A stretch of 64,000 bases of DNA from Actinomadura livida (GTDB taxonomy: Bacteria > Actinomycetota > Actinomycetes > Streptosporangiales > Streptosporangiaceae), in NCBI RefSeq assembly GCF_014648675.1, contig NZ_BMRO01000002.1, positions 185,810 through 249,809 of the forward strand, read 5' to 3'. The first letter of the stretch is position 1; every line of letters begins with the position of its first letter. The notes under the pieces are model-generated. The model saw nothing but the letters and a program-made list of their open reading frames with translations. It was not told where the DNA came from and did no database searches. Positions 17,435-27,256 of the stretch are shown piece after piece. The position numbers and the translations under genes are program-made.

Positions 17435-18790
17435 GTGAGTGACATTCCCCGCCGCGCGGTGACGCGGACCGCCAAGCTGGCGTCCCTGCCGATCGGCTTC
17501 GCCGGGCGCACCGCGCTCGGGTTCGGCAAGCGGACGATCGGGCGCCCCGCCGAGGCCGTCGCGCTGGAGGTGCAGCGCCGCACCGCCGAGCAGCTGTTCG
17601 CGGTGCTCGGCGAGCTCAAGGGCGGCGCCATGAAGGTCGGGCAGCTGCTGTCGATCTTCGAGGCCGGGCTCCCCGAGGACATCGCCGGGCCGTTCCGCGC
17701 CAGCCTCACCCGGCTCCAGGAGGCCGCGCCCCCGATGCCCGCCGCCACGACCCACCGCGTCCTCGCGGAGGGCCTGGGGGAGGGTTGGCGCGAGCAGTTC
17801 CTGGAGTTCGACGACCGGCCGGCCGCCGCGGCGTCCATCGGCCAGGTCCACAAGGCCGTCTGGCACGACGGGCGGACCGTCGCGGTGAAGGTCCAGTACC
17901 CCGGTGCCGCCAGGGCGCTGATGAGCGACTTCAACCAGATCTCCCGCGTCAGCAGGCTCTTCACCCCGCTGTTCCCCGGCGTCGAGGTCAAGCCGGTCAT
18001 CGCCGACCTCAAGCGGCGGCTGGAGAAGGAGCTCGACTACGTCGACGAGGCCCGCGCCCAGACCGCCTTCCACGACGCCTACGACGGCGATCCCGACTTC
18101 CTCGTCCCCGCGGTCGTCGCCCAGTCCGGCAACGTCCTCGTCACCGAATGGCTGGACGGGACGCCGCTCGCCAAGGTCATCGCCGAGGGCGACCGGGAGC
18201 AGCGCGACCGCGCCGGCATGCTGCTGTTCCGCTTCCTGCTGTCCGGCCCGGCCCGCTGCGAGATGATCCACATCGACCCGCACCCGGGCAACTTCCGGCT
18301 GCTGGACGACGGCCGCCTCGGCGTCATGGACTTCGGCGGAGCCGCCCACGTCCCGGCCGAGCTGCAGTGGTCGATCGGCCGGCTCACCCGCATCGGGACG
18401 CTCGGCGACCCCGGCGAGATCGTCGAGGCCCTCCGCGAGGAGGGCTTTCTCGTCCCCGACGCCGACGTGGACCCCCAGGAGGTCGCCGACCTCATCGGGC
18501 CGCACGCCGCCCCGTTCGCGGTGGAGCGCTTCCGCTACTCCCGCGAGTGGATGCGGGAGCAGACCGCCCACGGGATCGGCGTCGCCTCCGACATGCGCCC
18601 CGGCGCCCTCGCCCGCCAGTTCCGGCTCCCGCCCCAGTACCTGGCCGTCAGCCGCGCCCTGACCGGAGGCGGCGGCGTCCTCTGCCAGCTGGAGACCGAG
18701 GGCGACTTCCGCGCCGAGGTGGAACGCTGGCTCCCCGGCTTCAGCACCGACGCCGACGAGACCGGAGAGCCCGGAGAAGCCACTGCCTGA
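17435..18790 (+). CDS. ABC1/AarF (UbiB-type) atypical kinase
   Basis: A 451-residue ABC1-family protein. It shows the family's N-terminal KxGQ motif ([12 protein letters not shown]), the Ala-rich nucleotide loop and lysine ([23 protein letters not shown]), the catalytic IDPHPGNF and the metal-binding LGVMDFGG. Family members are unusual ATPases/kinases linked to quinone or lipid homeostasis. Start is GTG at 17435 with GAGGGA upstream; a TTG ten codons earlier is less likely. The stop codon lies inside the stem of a perfect hairpin. Confidence 0.9.
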   Translation: MSDIPRRAVTRTAKLASLPIGFAGRTALGFGKRTIGRPAEAVALEVQRRTAEQLFAVLGELKGGAMKVGQLLSIFEAGLPEDIAGPFRASLTRLQEAAPPMPAATTHRVLAEGLGEGWREQFLEFDDRPAAAASIGQVHKAVWHDGRTVAVKVQYPGAARALMSDFNQISRVSRLFTPLFPGVEVKPVIADLKRRLEKELDYVDEARAQTAFHDAYDGDPDFLVPAVVAQSGNVLVTEWLDGTPLAKVIAEGDREQRDRAGMLLFRFLLSGPARCEMIHIDPHPGNFRLLDDGRLGVMDFGGAAHVPAELQWSIGRLTRIGTLGDPGEIVEALREEGFLVPDADVDPQEVADLIGPHAAPFAVERFRYSREWMREQTAHGIGVASDMRPGALARQFRLPPQYLAVSRALTGGGGVLCQLETEGDFRAEVERWLPGFSTDADETGEPGEATA

Positions 18791-18811
18791 ACCCGTCGGG
18801 TTCAGGCAGTG
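18781..18811. terminator. Perfect hairpin between convergent genes, containing a stop codon
   Basis: CACTGCCTGAACCCG (18781-18795), one base, then its exact reverse complement (18797-18811). The TGA of the ABC1 kinase gene (18788-18790) is inside the left arm. There is no T-tract. It separates convergent genes and probably stops transcription from both sides. Confidence 0.75.
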
Positions 18812-18834
18812 GGCCGGTCCAGATCCGGGGCGGG

Positions 18835-19680
18835 TCAGGCGAGGGCCTGGGCCTCTTCCTCCTCTACCTGGCGGTTCCAGTCGCGCTTGATCGACCGCCA
18901 GCCTTCATCGTCGCGGCCGCGGCGCCAGTAGCCGGAGATCGACAGCCGCTCCAGCGGGACCCCGCGGTCGATCCGGAGATGGCGCCGCAGCGCCCTGACG
19001 AAGCCCGCCTCGCCGTGGACGAACGCGTGCACCCCGCCCTCGGGGAACTCCAGCTTCTGGACGGCCTCGACCAGCAGGTCGCCGACGGGGCCGCCGCCCC
19101 GGTGCAGCCACACGATCTCCGCGTCCCCGGGCGTGGGCAGCTCCTGCTCCTCCTCGGGGCCGGCGACCTCGACGAACACGCGGACGGGGGCGCCCTCCGG
19201 GATCCGCTCCAGCGAGGCGCCGATCGCCGGGAGCGCGCTCTCGTCACCGGCCAGCAGGTGCCAGCCGGCGTCGGCGCGGGGCGCGTAGGCGCCGCCGGGG
19301 CCGAGGAACAGCACCTCGTCGCCCGGCCGGGCGCTCGCCGCCCACGGGCCCGCGAGGCCCTTGTCGCCGTGGTGGACGAAGTCGAGGGTCAGCTCCACCG
19401 CGTCCGGATCCCACGCCCGGACGGTGTAGGTCCGGGTGACCGGCCACTGCTCGCGCGGCAGCTCGGCGCGGATCCGCTCCATGTCGAACGGCTCCGGGTA
19501 CTCCACGCCCGGCAGCCGGAACAGCAGCTTGACGTAGTGGTCGGTGAACTCGCCGACGCCGAACCCGGCCAGCTCCGCACCGCCGATGACCACGCGGATC
19601 ATGTGCGGAGTGAGGCGTTCGGTGCGCAGCACCCTCCCCCGGTTGAGCGTGCGCCCCTTGCGCGCCGGTCCCGTCGCCAT
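18835..19680 (-). CDS. Siderophore-interacting protein (ferric-siderophore reductase)
   Basis: A 281-residue SIP/ViuB-family flavin reductase. The FAD-binding motif is RTYTVRAWD with VHHGDKGLAGPWA, and the nucleotide-binding part has LAGDESALPAIGASLERIP. These enzymes release iron from ferric siderophores in the cytoplasm using NAD(P)H. ATG at 19680. An iron-box-like palindrome lies 31 bp upstream, consistent with IdeR/DmdR control. No siderophore biosynthesis or uptake genes are adjacent. Confidence 0.93.
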   Translation of the reverse strand: MATGPARKGRTLNRGRVLRTERLTPHMIRVVIGGAELAGFGVGEFTDHYVKLLFRLPGVEYPEPFDMERIRAELPREQWPVTRTYTVRAWDPDAVELTLDFVHHGDKGLAGPWAASARPGDEVLFLGPGGAYAPRADAGWHLLAGDESALPAIGASLERIPEGAPVRVFVEVAGPEEEQELPTPGDAEIVWLHRGGGPVGDLLVEAVQKLEFPEGGVHAFVHGEAGFVRALRRHLRIDRGVPLERLSISGYWRRGRDDEGWRSIKRDWNRQVEEEEAQALA

Positions 19681-19710
19681 GCGGCCTCCTGATGATCCGG
19701 ATCACACTAC

Positions 19711-19724
19711 TTAGGTAACCCTAA
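19711..19724. promoter_or_regulatory. Iron-box-like palindrome upstream of the siderophore reductase
   Basis: TTAGG-TAAC-CCTAA is a 14-bp interrupted palindrome at the position of the promoter. It resembles the outer arms of the IdeR/DmdR consensus (TTAGGTTAG..CCTAA) but the spacing is shorter than the 19-bp consensus. Confidence 0.5.
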
Positions 19725-19753
19725 CCGTCGAGGCCGCCCTGCTTGTTCCCCGG

Positions 19754-20887
19754 CTAGCCCGCGCGTGCCGTGCGCAGCGTGCGGGTTCGCGCGACCTCGG
19801 CGGCGACGGCCTCGAACGCGGCGTCGGTCTCCTCTCCGCCGACGAGGGTGAACAGCGTCGACTTGACGATGACGACGCCGTACCGAGGCGAGACCCAGAT
19901 CAGCTGCCCGCCGAGGCCGCTGGCGGAGAAGTCGCCGTCCTCGCCGAGCCACCACTGGAAGCCGTACCCCGGCTTGAACGGCGCGGAGGGGCTCGTGGAC
20001 TGCGCCACCCACGAGGCGGGCACGACCTGCCGGTCGCCGGCCTTCCCGCCGTTCAGGTACAGCAGGCCGAACCGCGCGAAGTCGCGCCCGGTCGCGTAGT
20101 AGCAGCAGTACCCCATGCTGTTGCCGTTGGAGTCGTTGCCCAGGTACGCCTTGGACGCCATCCCGGCCGGTCCCCAGATCTTCCGCTGGACGTAGTCGTG
20201 GTACGGCACGCCCGTCGCCTCGGCGACGGCCCAGGCGAGGACGAACGAGTTCATGCTCGTGTACTCGAACCTCGTCCCCGGCTCCCATCCCCGCTTCTGC
20301 CGCTTCGCCATGGCGGTGAGCGGATACCCGAGGCTCGCGGCGACGTGCACCGGGGGGACGTCCGCGGTCTCGTCCCACTCGATGCCCGACGACATCCGCA
20401 GCAGGTCCCGGAGCGAGACGCCGTCGTAGCCGGACCCCGCCAGTTCGGGGACGTACCGGGTGACCGGGTCGTCGATCGAGTCGATGTGCCCCTCGCCGAG
20501 CGCGATGCCGACCGCGGCGGAGGTGAACGACTTGGCCATCGACCACGACTGGAAGAGGCTGTCGCGGCCGGCCGCGACGTAGCGCTCGAAGACGACGTCG
20601 GCGCCGTCCAGGACGACGAAGCCCTGGGTTCCGGTGCGGACGAGGTAGTCGTCGAGCGTGCGCCGCTGCCCGCTGTAGGTGTAGCCGACCGCGAGCGGGC
20701 GGTGCGCCTCCCGCAGTTCGAGCGGGTCGGACGAGGGGAGCAGCGGGTCGAAGCCCGCCCGGTGCTCGGTGACGGCGGCGGGCGGCGGAGCGGGCGGGGG
20801 CGGGGGAGCGGCGTGGGCCGGGGGAGCGGCAAGGGCCAGGGGCAGGGCTGCGAGGGCGAGCGCGAGCGACCAGGGCCTGCGGCGCAT
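19754..20887 (-). CDS. Secreted serine hydrolase (class C beta-lactamase fold)
   Basis: A 377-residue exported protein. The first 26 residues (MRRRPWSLALALAAL...AHA) form a signal peptide, followed by a Pro/Ala linker. The catalytic SxxK motif is SMAK within FQSWSMAKSFTSAAVGIALG, the YxN-type element is YTS in FEYTSMNSFVLAWA, and the third motif region is VSPRYGVVIVKS. ATG at 20887 has GGAGG five bases upstream. Likely an esterase or D-Ala-D-Ala-type hydrolase acting outside the cell; substrate unknown. It may read through into the siderophore gene 73 bp downstream. Confidence 0.88.
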   Translation of the reverse strand: MRRRPWSLALALAALPLALAAPPAHAAPPPPPAPPPAAVTEHRAGFDPLLPSSDPLELREAHRPLAVGYTYSGQRRTLDDYLVRTGTQGFVVLDGADVVFERYVAAGRDSLFQSWSMAKSFTSAAVGIALGEGHIDSIDDPVTRYVPELAGSGYDGVSLRDLLRMSSGIEWDETADVPPVHVAASLGYPLTAMAKRQKRGWEPGTRFEYTSMNSFVLAWAVAEATGVPYHDYVQRKIWGPAGMASKAYLGNDSNGNSMGYCCYYATGRDFARFGLLYLNGGKAGDRQVVPASWVAQSTSPSAPFKPGYGFQWWLGEDGDFSASGLGGQLIWVSPRYGVVIVKSTLFTLVGGEETDAAFEAVAAEVARTRTLRTARAG

Positions 20888-21128
20888 GAGACCTCCGTGG
20901 GGCGGGATCGGCCGGGGTTCCGCCCTGATGGTGAGCGCGCCGCGGCGCCCCGTCCATGTGGTCAACTAACGAAAACCGGGCCCGGACATGGACATGGACC
21001 AACCTAGACAGAACGTCCAATAGCGGTGGCCGGGCGTCCGGGCCGGTCACCCGCTCCGGGCGGGCCGGCTGCGGTACGTTCGTGGCGCACCGCGACCACC
21101 TGCCCGTCCCCGCGCCGCCGGAGGCCCG

Positions 21129-21902
21129 ATGTCCCTTCTCGACCAGCTGCTCACCGCCGTCTCCGACGGGCGGGTGGAGATCGTCGACCTGACCGCGCCG
21201 CTGTCGGAGCGGACCCCGATCCTCCAGCTGCCGGAGCCCTTCGCCAACACGGTCCCGTTCCGGCTGGAGGAGATCAGCCGGTACGACGACCGCGGCCCCG
21301 CCTGGTACTGGAACAACGTCGTCACCGGCGAGCACGTCGGCACCCACTTCGACGCGCCCGTGCACTGGGCCACCGGGCGCGACGGCGAGGACGTCTCGCA
21401 GGTGCCGCCCGGCAGGCTCGTCGCCCCGGCGGTGGTGCTGGACGCCTCCGCGCACGCCGCCGCCGACCCCGACTTCCTGCTGGAGATCGACCACGTGCGG
21501 GACTGGGAGAAGGCGAACGGGCCGCTCCCCGGCGGCGGCTGGCTCCTTTTCCGCACGGGCTGGGACGCGCGCTCCGGCGACGGGGACGCCTTCCTCAACG
21601 CCGACGAGACCGGCTCCCACACGCCCGGCATCTCGGCCGAGTGCGCGCGGTGGCTCGCCGAGGAGACCCCCGTCATCGGCCTCGGCGTGGAGACCGTCGG
21701 CACCGACGCGGGCGGCGCGCACGCCTTCGACCCGCCGTTCCCCTGCCACTCCTACTTCCTCGGCGCCGGCAAGTACGGGCTCACCCAGCTGCAGAACCTC
21801 GAACGGCTCCCCGCACGCGGCGCCGTGCTGATCGCCTCGCCGCTGCCGATCGTCGGCGGCTCGGGCAGCCCCGCCCGCGTGCTCGCGCTGATCGAGCGAT
21901 GA
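21129..21902 (+). CDS. Cyclase-family metal hydrolase (kynurenine formamidase-like)
   Basis: A 257-residue member of the cyclase family (PF04199). The metal-binding signature HVGTHFDAPVHW is present, along with VIGLGVETVGTDAG and HSYFLGAGKYGLTQL. Related enzymes hydrolyse N-formylkynurenine, isatin or similar amides and lactams. GGAGG precedes the ATG. It is coupled to the next gene by an ATGA overlap, so the two proteins probably act on one small-molecule pathway that cannot be named from sequence. Confidence 0.85.
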   Translation: MSLLDQLLTAVSDGRVEIVDLTAPLSERTPILQLPEPFANTVPFRLEEISRYDDRGPAWYWNNVVTGEHVGTHFDAPVHWATGRDGEDVSQVPPGRLVAPAVVLDASAHAAADPDFLLEIDHVRDWEKANGPLPGGGWLLFRTGWDARSGDGDAFLNADETGSHTPGISAECARWLAEETPVIGLGVETVGTDAGGAHAFDPPFPCHSYFLGAGKYGLTQLQNLERLPARGAVLIASPLPIVGGSGSPARVLALIER

Positions 21903-23581
21903 ACGTCGCGGAGGCCGTGGGCGAGGCCCTGGCGCGGCTCGGCGCCACCACCGTCTTCGGAGTCGTCGGCAGCGGGAACTTCCACGTCACCAACGCGCTC
22001 GTCGCGGGCGGCGCGCGGTTCGTCGCCGCCCGGCACGAGGCCGGCGCCGCGACGATGGCCGACGCGTACGCGCGGGTGAGCGGCGAACTCGGCGTGGTGT
22101 CGCTGCACCAGGGGCCGGGCCTCACCAACGCGGTCACCGGCATCGCCGAGGCCGCCAAGAGCCGCACGCCGCTGCTGGTGGTCGCGGGCGAGGTGGCCGC
22201 CGCCGCGGTCCGCTCCAACTTCCGCGTCGACCAGGCCGCCATCGCGGCGGCGGTCGGGGCGGTCCCCGAGCGGGTCCACTCCCCGCGGACCGCCCTCGCC
22301 GACGTGGCCCGCGCCTGCCGGACGGCGGTCGCCGAGCGCCGCACGGTCCTGCTGTGCCTCCCGCTGGACATCCAGGAGGCCGAGTACCCCGGCGACCCGG
22401 CGGAGCGGCGGCCCGCGCGCCGGCGGCCGGCCGTGCCGCCGCTGCCGGTGCCGCCGCCCGCCGCGGTCGCCCGCCTCGCCGGCATGCTGCAGGACGCCGC
22501 GCGGCCGGTGTTCGTCGCGGGCCGCGGCGCGCGGCTGTCCGGCGCCCGCGAGCCCCTCGCCGAGCTGGCCGGGCGCTGCGGCGCGCTCCCCGCCACCTCC
22601 GCCGTCGCACGGGGGCTGTTCGCCGGCGACCCGTTCGCGCTGGACGTCAGCGGCGGCTTCGCCACCCCCGCCGCGGCGGAGCTGATCCGCGGCGCCGACC
22701 TCGTCGTCGGCTGGGGCTGCTCGCTGAACATGTGGACGACCCGGCACGGCGCGCTCGTCGCGCGGGACGCGGAGGTCGTGCAGGTCGACGTGGACGCGCG
22801 GGCGCTCGGCGCGCACCACCCCGTCGACCTCGGCCTCATCGGCGACGCCGCCGAGACCGCGCGGGCCGTCGCCGCGGAGCTGGAGGCGCGCGGGCACTCC
22901 GCGACCGGCTACCGCACCCCGGACGTGGCCGGGCGGCTCGCCCGGGAGGGACGCTGGCAGGACGTCCCGTACGAGGAGCACCCCGCCGGTGACGACGACG
23001 CGGGCGGGCCCCGCATCGACCCGCGGACGCTGTCGATCGCCCTGGACGGCATGCTGCCCCGCGAGCGCACCGTCGCCGTCGACTCGGGCAACTTCATGGG
23101 GTACCCCGCGATGTTCCTGGACGTCCCCGACGCCGACGCGCTCGTGTTCACCCAGGCGTTCCAGTCGGTCGGGCTCGGCCTCGCCACCGCCATCGGCGCC
23201 GCCGTGGCCCGGCCCGACCGGCTCACCGTCGCCGCGCTCGGCGACGGCGGCGCGCTGATGTCCGCCGCGGAGCTGGAGACGGCCGTCCGGCTGGGGCTGG
23301 ACCTGCTCATCGTCGTCTACGACGACGAGGCGTACGGCGCGGAGGTGCACCACTTCGGCCCCGGCGGGCACCCGCTGGACACGGTCACGTTCCCGCCCGC
23401 CGACCTCGCCGCGATCGGCCGCGGGTTCGGCTGCGCGGCGGCGACCGTCCGCCGGCCGGAGGACCTGGCCGCGGTGGCCGGCTGGCTGGAGGGGCCGCGC
23501 GACCGCCCGATGCTCGTGGACGCCAAGGTCACCCGGGACCGCCCCGCCTGGTGGCTCGAAGAGGCCTTCCGCGGCCACTGA
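21899..23581 (+). CDS. Thiamine-diphosphate enzyme (acetolactate synthase-like)
   Basis: A 560-residue protein with the three ThDP-enzyme domains: Pyr (FGVVGSGNFHV, catalytic Glu in ARHEAGAATMADAYAR), a central FAD/NAD-like domain (PVFVAGRGARL) and PP (GDGGALMSAAELETA ... YDDEAYG). The PP motif has Asp-Asp where acetolactate synthases have Asn-Asn. It lacks a neighbouring small regulatory subunit, so it is probably not the housekeeping IlvB but a decarboxylase or carboligase for another 2-oxo acid. It overlaps the cyclase gene by four bases. Confidence 0.85.
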   Translation: MNVAEAVGEALARLGATTVFGVVGSGNFHVTNALVAGGARFVAARHEAGAATMADAYARVSGELGVVSLHQGPGLTNAVTGIAEAAKSRTPLLVVAGEVAAAAVRSNFRVDQAAIAAAVGAVPERVHSPRTALADVARACRTAVAERRTVLLCLPLDIQEAEYPGDPAERRPARRRPAVPPLPVPPPAAVARLAGMLQDAARPVFVAGRGARLSGAREPLAELAGRCGALPATSAVARGLFAGDPFALDVSGGFATPAAAELIRGADLVVGWGCSLNMWTTRHGALVARDAEVVQVDVDARALGAHHPVDLGLIGDAAETARAVAAELEARGHSATGYRTPDVAGRLAREGRWQDVPYEEHPAGDDDAGGPRIDPRTLSIALDGMLPRERTVAVDSGNFMGYPAMFLDVPDADALVFTQAFQSVGLGLATAIGAAVARPDRLTVAALGDGGALMSAAELETAVRLGLDLLIVVYDDEAYGAEVHHFGPGGHPLDTVTFPPADLAAIGRGFGCAAATVRRPEDLAAVAGWLEGPRDRPMLVDAKVTRDRPAWWLEEAFRGH

Positions 23582-23709
23582 CCTCCGGCGGGGGCGGGGG
23601 ACGGCCGCCGGGCGGCGGTGTAGGGGTGCTTCACCCGGGCATGATCACGTTCGTGGTCCACTCCGGGGGGTGCTGATGGGCGGGTGCCGACATTGTCGAC
23701 ACGGGGCCG

Positions 23710-23739
23710 TTGACCGATCTTGTCGGGCGACCTTACCGT
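23710..23739 (+). promoter_or_regulatory. Likely sigma-70-type promoter for glpFK
   Basis: TTGACC (23710-23715), an 18-base spacer and TACCGT (23734-23739) fit an actinobacterial housekeeping promoter, with a leader of about 37 bases before the glpF ATG. A near-palindrome GATCACG-tt-CGTGGTC at 23643-23658 could be a regulator site. Confidence 0.4.
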
Positions 23740-23782
23740 CGCGGCGGCTGTGCCTTACGTCACACACCCCCGAGGAGGAGAG

Positions 23783-24628
23783 ATGACGCGAGGGCCGGAG
23801 CTCCCCCCGCTGGCCCGGGAGATGGCCGCGGAGTTCGCCGGGACGATGATCCTGATCCTGTTCGGTGTCGGCGTCGTGGCGCAGGTCATCGCCGGCAGCG
23901 GGCTCGGCGATCCGCAGAGCCTCGGAGACCACGACAGCATCGCCTGGGCGTGGGGCATCGGGGTCACGCTCGGCGTGTACGTATCGGCTCACATCAGCGG
24001 CGGGCACATCAACCCGGCCGTCACGGTCGCCCTCGCGGTCTTCAAGGGGTTCCCCTGGCGCAAGGTGCTCCCGTACTGCTCCGCGCAGCTCCTCGGGGCG
24101 TTCGTCGCCGCGCTGATCGTCCGGTGGAACTACAGCGAGATCCTGCAGAAGTTCGACCCCGGCCTGACGGAGAAGTCGCACATCGTGTTCTCCACCATGC
24201 CGGGCAACGGGACGCTGCCGATCGGGACCTGGGGGGCCTTCCGCGACCAGGTGATCGGCACCGCGATCCTGCTGTTCCTCGTGCTGGCCCTCACCGACCT
24301 GCGCAACGCGCCGCCGCTGGCGAACCTGGCGCCGCTCATCATCGGCCTCATCGTGGTGGCGATCGGGATGGCGTTCGGCTCCGCCGCCGGGTACGCGATC
24401 AACCCGGCCCGCGACCTCGGCCCGCGGCTCGTCCAGTGGCTGACGGGATACGACAGTCCGTGGACGGACCAGTACGGGAATCTGTATTTCTGGGTCCCGA
24501 TCGCGGGACCGCTCATCGGCGGCGTGCTCGGGGCCGGCCTCTACATCCTGCTCATCGGACGCAACATCCCCGGTGACGAGGAGGGCGAGGCGGCCACCGA
24601 GCCGACGCCGGAGTACGACGTTTCCTGA
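23783..24628 (+). CDS. glpF: Glycerol facilitator (aquaglyceroporin, MIP family)
   Basis: A 281-residue channel protein with six predicted membrane helices. Both NPA half-helix motifs are present: GHINPAVTV (about residue 76) and [13 protein letters not shown] (about 206); the Asp after the second NPAR is typical of glycerol-conducting members. GAGGAGGAG precedes the ATG at 23783. It is followed after 55 bp by glpK, forming a glycerol uptake operon. Confidence 0.94.
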   Translation: MTRGPELPPLAREMAAEFAGTMILILFGVGVVAQVIAGSGLGDPQSLGDHDSIAWAWGIGVTLGVYVSAHISGGHINPAVTVALAVFKGFPWRKVLPYCSAQLLGAFVAALIVRWNYSEILQKFDPGLTEKSHIVFSTMPGNGTLPIGTWGAFRDQVIGTAILLFLVLALTDLRNAPPLANLAPLIIGLIVVAIGMAFGSAAGYAINPARDLGPRLVQWLTGYDSPWTDQYGNLYFWVPIAGPLIGGVLGAGLYILLIGRNIPGDEEGEAATEPTPEYDVS

Positions 24629-24683
24629 CGGTTCTGACGGTTTCCCGGCGGGGTCGCCCCCGGGGGGCGGAAAGGGAGAGTCC

Positions 24684-26201
24684 ATGGCCGACTTCGTCGG
24701 AGCGCTGGACCAGGGCACCACGAGCACCCGTTTCATGATCTTCGACCACGGCGGCAACGAGGTCGCCCGCCACCAGCTGGAGCACGAGCAGATCCTGCCG
24801 CGCGCCGGGTGGGTCGAGCACGACCCCACCGAGATCTGGGAGCGGACCCGGTCGGTCATCCAGTCCGCCATGAACCGGGCGAACCTCGGCCATGCCGACC
24901 TCGCGGCGGTCGGGATCACCAACCAGCGCGAGACCGCCGTGGTGTGGAACCGGCGGACGGGCCGCGCGTACTACAACGCGATCGTCTGGCAGGACACGCG
25001 CACCGACCGCATCGCCTCCGCCCTCGAGCGGGAGGGCAAGGGGGAGACGATCCGGCACCGTGCCGGGCTGCCGCCCGCCACGTACTTCTCCGGCGGCAAG
25101 GTCCAGTGGATCCTGGAGAACGTCGACGGCGTCCGCGAGGCCGCCGAGAACGGCGACGCGATCTTCGGCAACATCGACACGTGGGTGCTGTGGAACCTGA
25201 CCGGCGGGCCCGACGGCGGCGTGCACGTCACCGACCCGACCAACGCCAGCCGCACCATGCTGATGGACCTGGAGACCCTCGACTGGGACGACCAGCTCCT
25301 GTCGTTCTTCGGCATCCCGCGGGGGATGCTCCCGGAGATCAGGCCGTCCTCGGCGCCCGACCCGTACGGCGTGACCCGCGCGGACGGCCCCTTCGGCGGG
25401 GAGATCCCGCTCACCGGCATACTCGGCGACCAGCAGGCCGCGACGGTCGGGCAGGTGTGCTTCGCCCCCGGCGAGGCCAAGAACACCTACGGCACCGGCA
25501 ACTTCCTCCTCCTCAACACCGGTGAGGAGCTCGTCAGGTCCAAGGCGGGGATGCTGACCACCGTCTGCTACAAGTTCGGCGACGCCCGGCCCGTGTACGC
25601 GCTGGAGGGCTCGATCGCGGTGACGGGATCGGCGGTGCAGTGGCTGCGCGACCAGCTCGGCATCATCTCCGGGGCCGCGCAGAGCGAGTCCCTGGCCCGG
25701 CAGGTCGAGGACAACGGCGGGGTCTACTTCGTCCCCGCCTTCTCCGGCCTGTTCGCGCCGTACTGGCGCTCCGACGCCCGCGGCGCCATCGTCGGCCTGT
25801 CCCGCTACAACACCAACGCCCACCTGGCGCGGGCCACGCTGGAATCGATCTGCTACCAGTCCCGCGACGTCGTCGAGGCGATGCGCGAGGACTCCGGCGT
25901 CTCCCTGGACGTGCTCAAGGTCGACGGCGGGGTCACCGCCAACGAGCTGTGCATGCAGATGCAGGCCGACATCCTGGGCGTCCCGGTCTCGCGGCCCGTC
26001 GTCGCCGAGACCACCGCCCTGGGCGCCGCCTACGCGGCCGGGCTGGCCGTCGGCTTCTGGGACACCACCGACGAGCTCCGCCGGAACTGGAACGAGGACC
26101 GCCGCTGGGAGCCCACCTGGGACGAGGAGCGGCGCCGGGAGGGCTACGCCGGCTGGAAGAAGGCCGTCGAGCGCACCTACGGCTGGGTGGACGTGGACTG
26201 A
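24684..26201 (+). CDS. glpK: Glycerol kinase
   Basis: A 505-residue FGGY-family kinase that phosphorylates glycerol to sn-glycerol 3-phosphate, trapping it after entry through GlpF. Motifs include [15 protein letters not shown] at the N-terminus, [21 protein letters not shown] and the C-terminal [20 protein letters not shown]. The ATG at 24684 has AAAGGGAGAG upstream. Length fits the family. No glpD or gylR gene is adjacent in the window. Confidence 0.96.
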   Translation: MADFVGALDQGTTSTRFMIFDHGGNEVARHQLEHEQILPRAGWVEHDPTEIWERTRSVIQSAMNRANLGHADLAAVGITNQRETAVVWNRRTGRAYYNAIVWQDTRTDRIASALEREGKGETIRHRAGLPPATYFSGGKVQWILENVDGVREAAENGDAIFGNIDTWVLWNLTGGPDGGVHVTDPTNASRTMLMDLETLDWDDQLLSFFGIPRGMLPEIRPSSAPDPYGVTRADGPFGGEIPLTGILGDQQAATVGQVCFAPGEAKNTYGTGNFLLLNTGEELVRSKAGMLTTVCYKFGDARPVYALEGSIAVTGSAVQWLRDQLGIISGAAQSESLARQVEDNGGVYFVPAFSGLFAPYWRSDARGAIVGLSRYNTNAHLARATLESICYQSRDVVEAMREDSGVSLDVLKVDGGVTANELCMQMQADILGVPVSRPVVAETTALGAAYAAGLAVGFWDTTDELRRNWNEDRRWEPTWDEERRREGYAGWKKAVERTYGWVDVD

Positions 26202-26345
26202 TTGGAACCAGACCGCTCCGGTCCGCCGCCAGATGTCTTTGACGCCCGGGGCCCTTCTCGGGCGGGCGAACCTGATCTAGCATCCGCCCGGACAGCGTCG
26301 TCACCGGCCGGTGCGCCGCCGCCGGCCTTCTCCGAGAGGATCCCC

Positions 26346-27197
26346 ATGACCCGACGCCGCCTCGCCTCCGCCGCCCTCGCCGCCGTACTGGGCGCCGGGA
26401 CGCTCGCCTTCGCCGGCGCCGCGCAGGCCGCGCCCGCCGCGCCCGCCGCGCCCGCTCCCAGGGCCGAGGTCGACTTCACCGGAATCGTCGCGCTCAGCAA
26501 CTGCTCCGGCTCCATCGTGCGCGGGCCCCGCACCCGCGACACCGACCGGGCGCTGGTCATGACCAACGGCCACTGCCTGGAGACGGGCATGCCCGGCGCC
26601 GGCGAGGTCATCGTGGACCAGAACTCGTCCCGGACGTTCACGCTGCTCGACCGGACCGGGACGAAGGAGCTCGGCAGCCTGCGGGCCACGCGGATCGAGT
26701 ACGCCACGATGACCGACACCGACGTGGCCGTCTACCGGCTCGACACCACCTACGCCGCCATCCGGAAGCGGCACGGCGTTCCCGCGCTGCGCCTGTCGGC
26801 GGCCAGGCCGCACGACGGCACCGAGATCCGGGTCGTGTCGGGCTACTGGCGGACGATCTACGGCTGCAAGATCGACGACACCGTCCACCGGCTGCGCGAG
26901 GCGGACTGGACGTGGCAGAACTCCATCCGCTACACGCCCGAGTGCCAGACGATCGGCGGCACGTCCGGCTCGCCGATCGTCGACGCGCGGACCCGCCACG
27001 TCGTCGGCGTCAACAACACCGGCAACGAGAACGGCGAGCGCTGCACGCTCAACAACCCGTGCGAGGTCGACCGGAACGGGAACGTGACCGTCCGGCAGGG
27101 GATCAACTACGGCCAGCAGACGTACCAGCTCGCCCGCTGCCTCGGCAAGGGCAACGACGTCGTGCTGGACCGGAAGTGCGCGCTGCCCAGGCCGTGA
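26346..27197 (+). CDS. Secreted trypsin-like serine protease
   Basis: A 283-residue exported protein. An Arg-rich start (MTRRRLASAALAAVLG) and hydrophobic core ending near AQA form a signal peptide that could use the Tat route. The chymotrypsin-fold triad is visible as TNGHCL (His), TDTDVAVYRL (Asp) and GGTSGSPIVDA (Ser). Several cysteines could form disulfides. GAGAGGA precedes the ATG. The substrate is unknown. The gene ends at a perfect 17-bp hairpin shared with the convergent sigma factor gene. Confidence 0.88.
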   Translation: MTRRRLASAALAAVLGAGTLAFAGAAQAAPAAPAAPAPRAEVDFTGIVALSNCSGSIVRGPRTRDTDRALVMTNGHCLETGMPGAGEVIVDQNSSRTFTLLDRTGTKELGSLRATRIEYATMTDTDVAVYRLDTTYAAIRKRHGVPALRLSAARPHDGTEIRVVSGYWRTIYGCKIDDTVHRLREADWTWQNSIRYTPECQTIGGTSGSPIVDARTRHVVGVNNTGNENGERCTLNNPCEVDRNGNVTVRQGINYGQQTYQLARCLGKGNDVVLDRKCALPRP

Positions 27198-27202
27198 CGC
27201 AC

Positions 27203-27237
27203 CGCGGCCGGTGACCGGGGCCCGGTCACCGGCCGCG
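27203..27237. terminator. Perfect 17-bp hairpin between convergent genes
   Basis: Arms at 27203-27219 and 27221-27237 are exact reverse complements around one central base. The left arm begins CGCGGCCGGTGACC. No T-tract. It lies between the protease stop and the sigma factor stop and probably terminates both. Confidence 0.75.
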
Positions 27238-27256
27238 CCGGCTGCGCGCCGGCCGG

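Noticed and set aside
21899..23581. Housekeeping acetolactate synthase IlvB
   Set aside because: No IlvN or IlvC neighbours, coupled to a cyclase-family gene, and altered ThDP-Mg residues.
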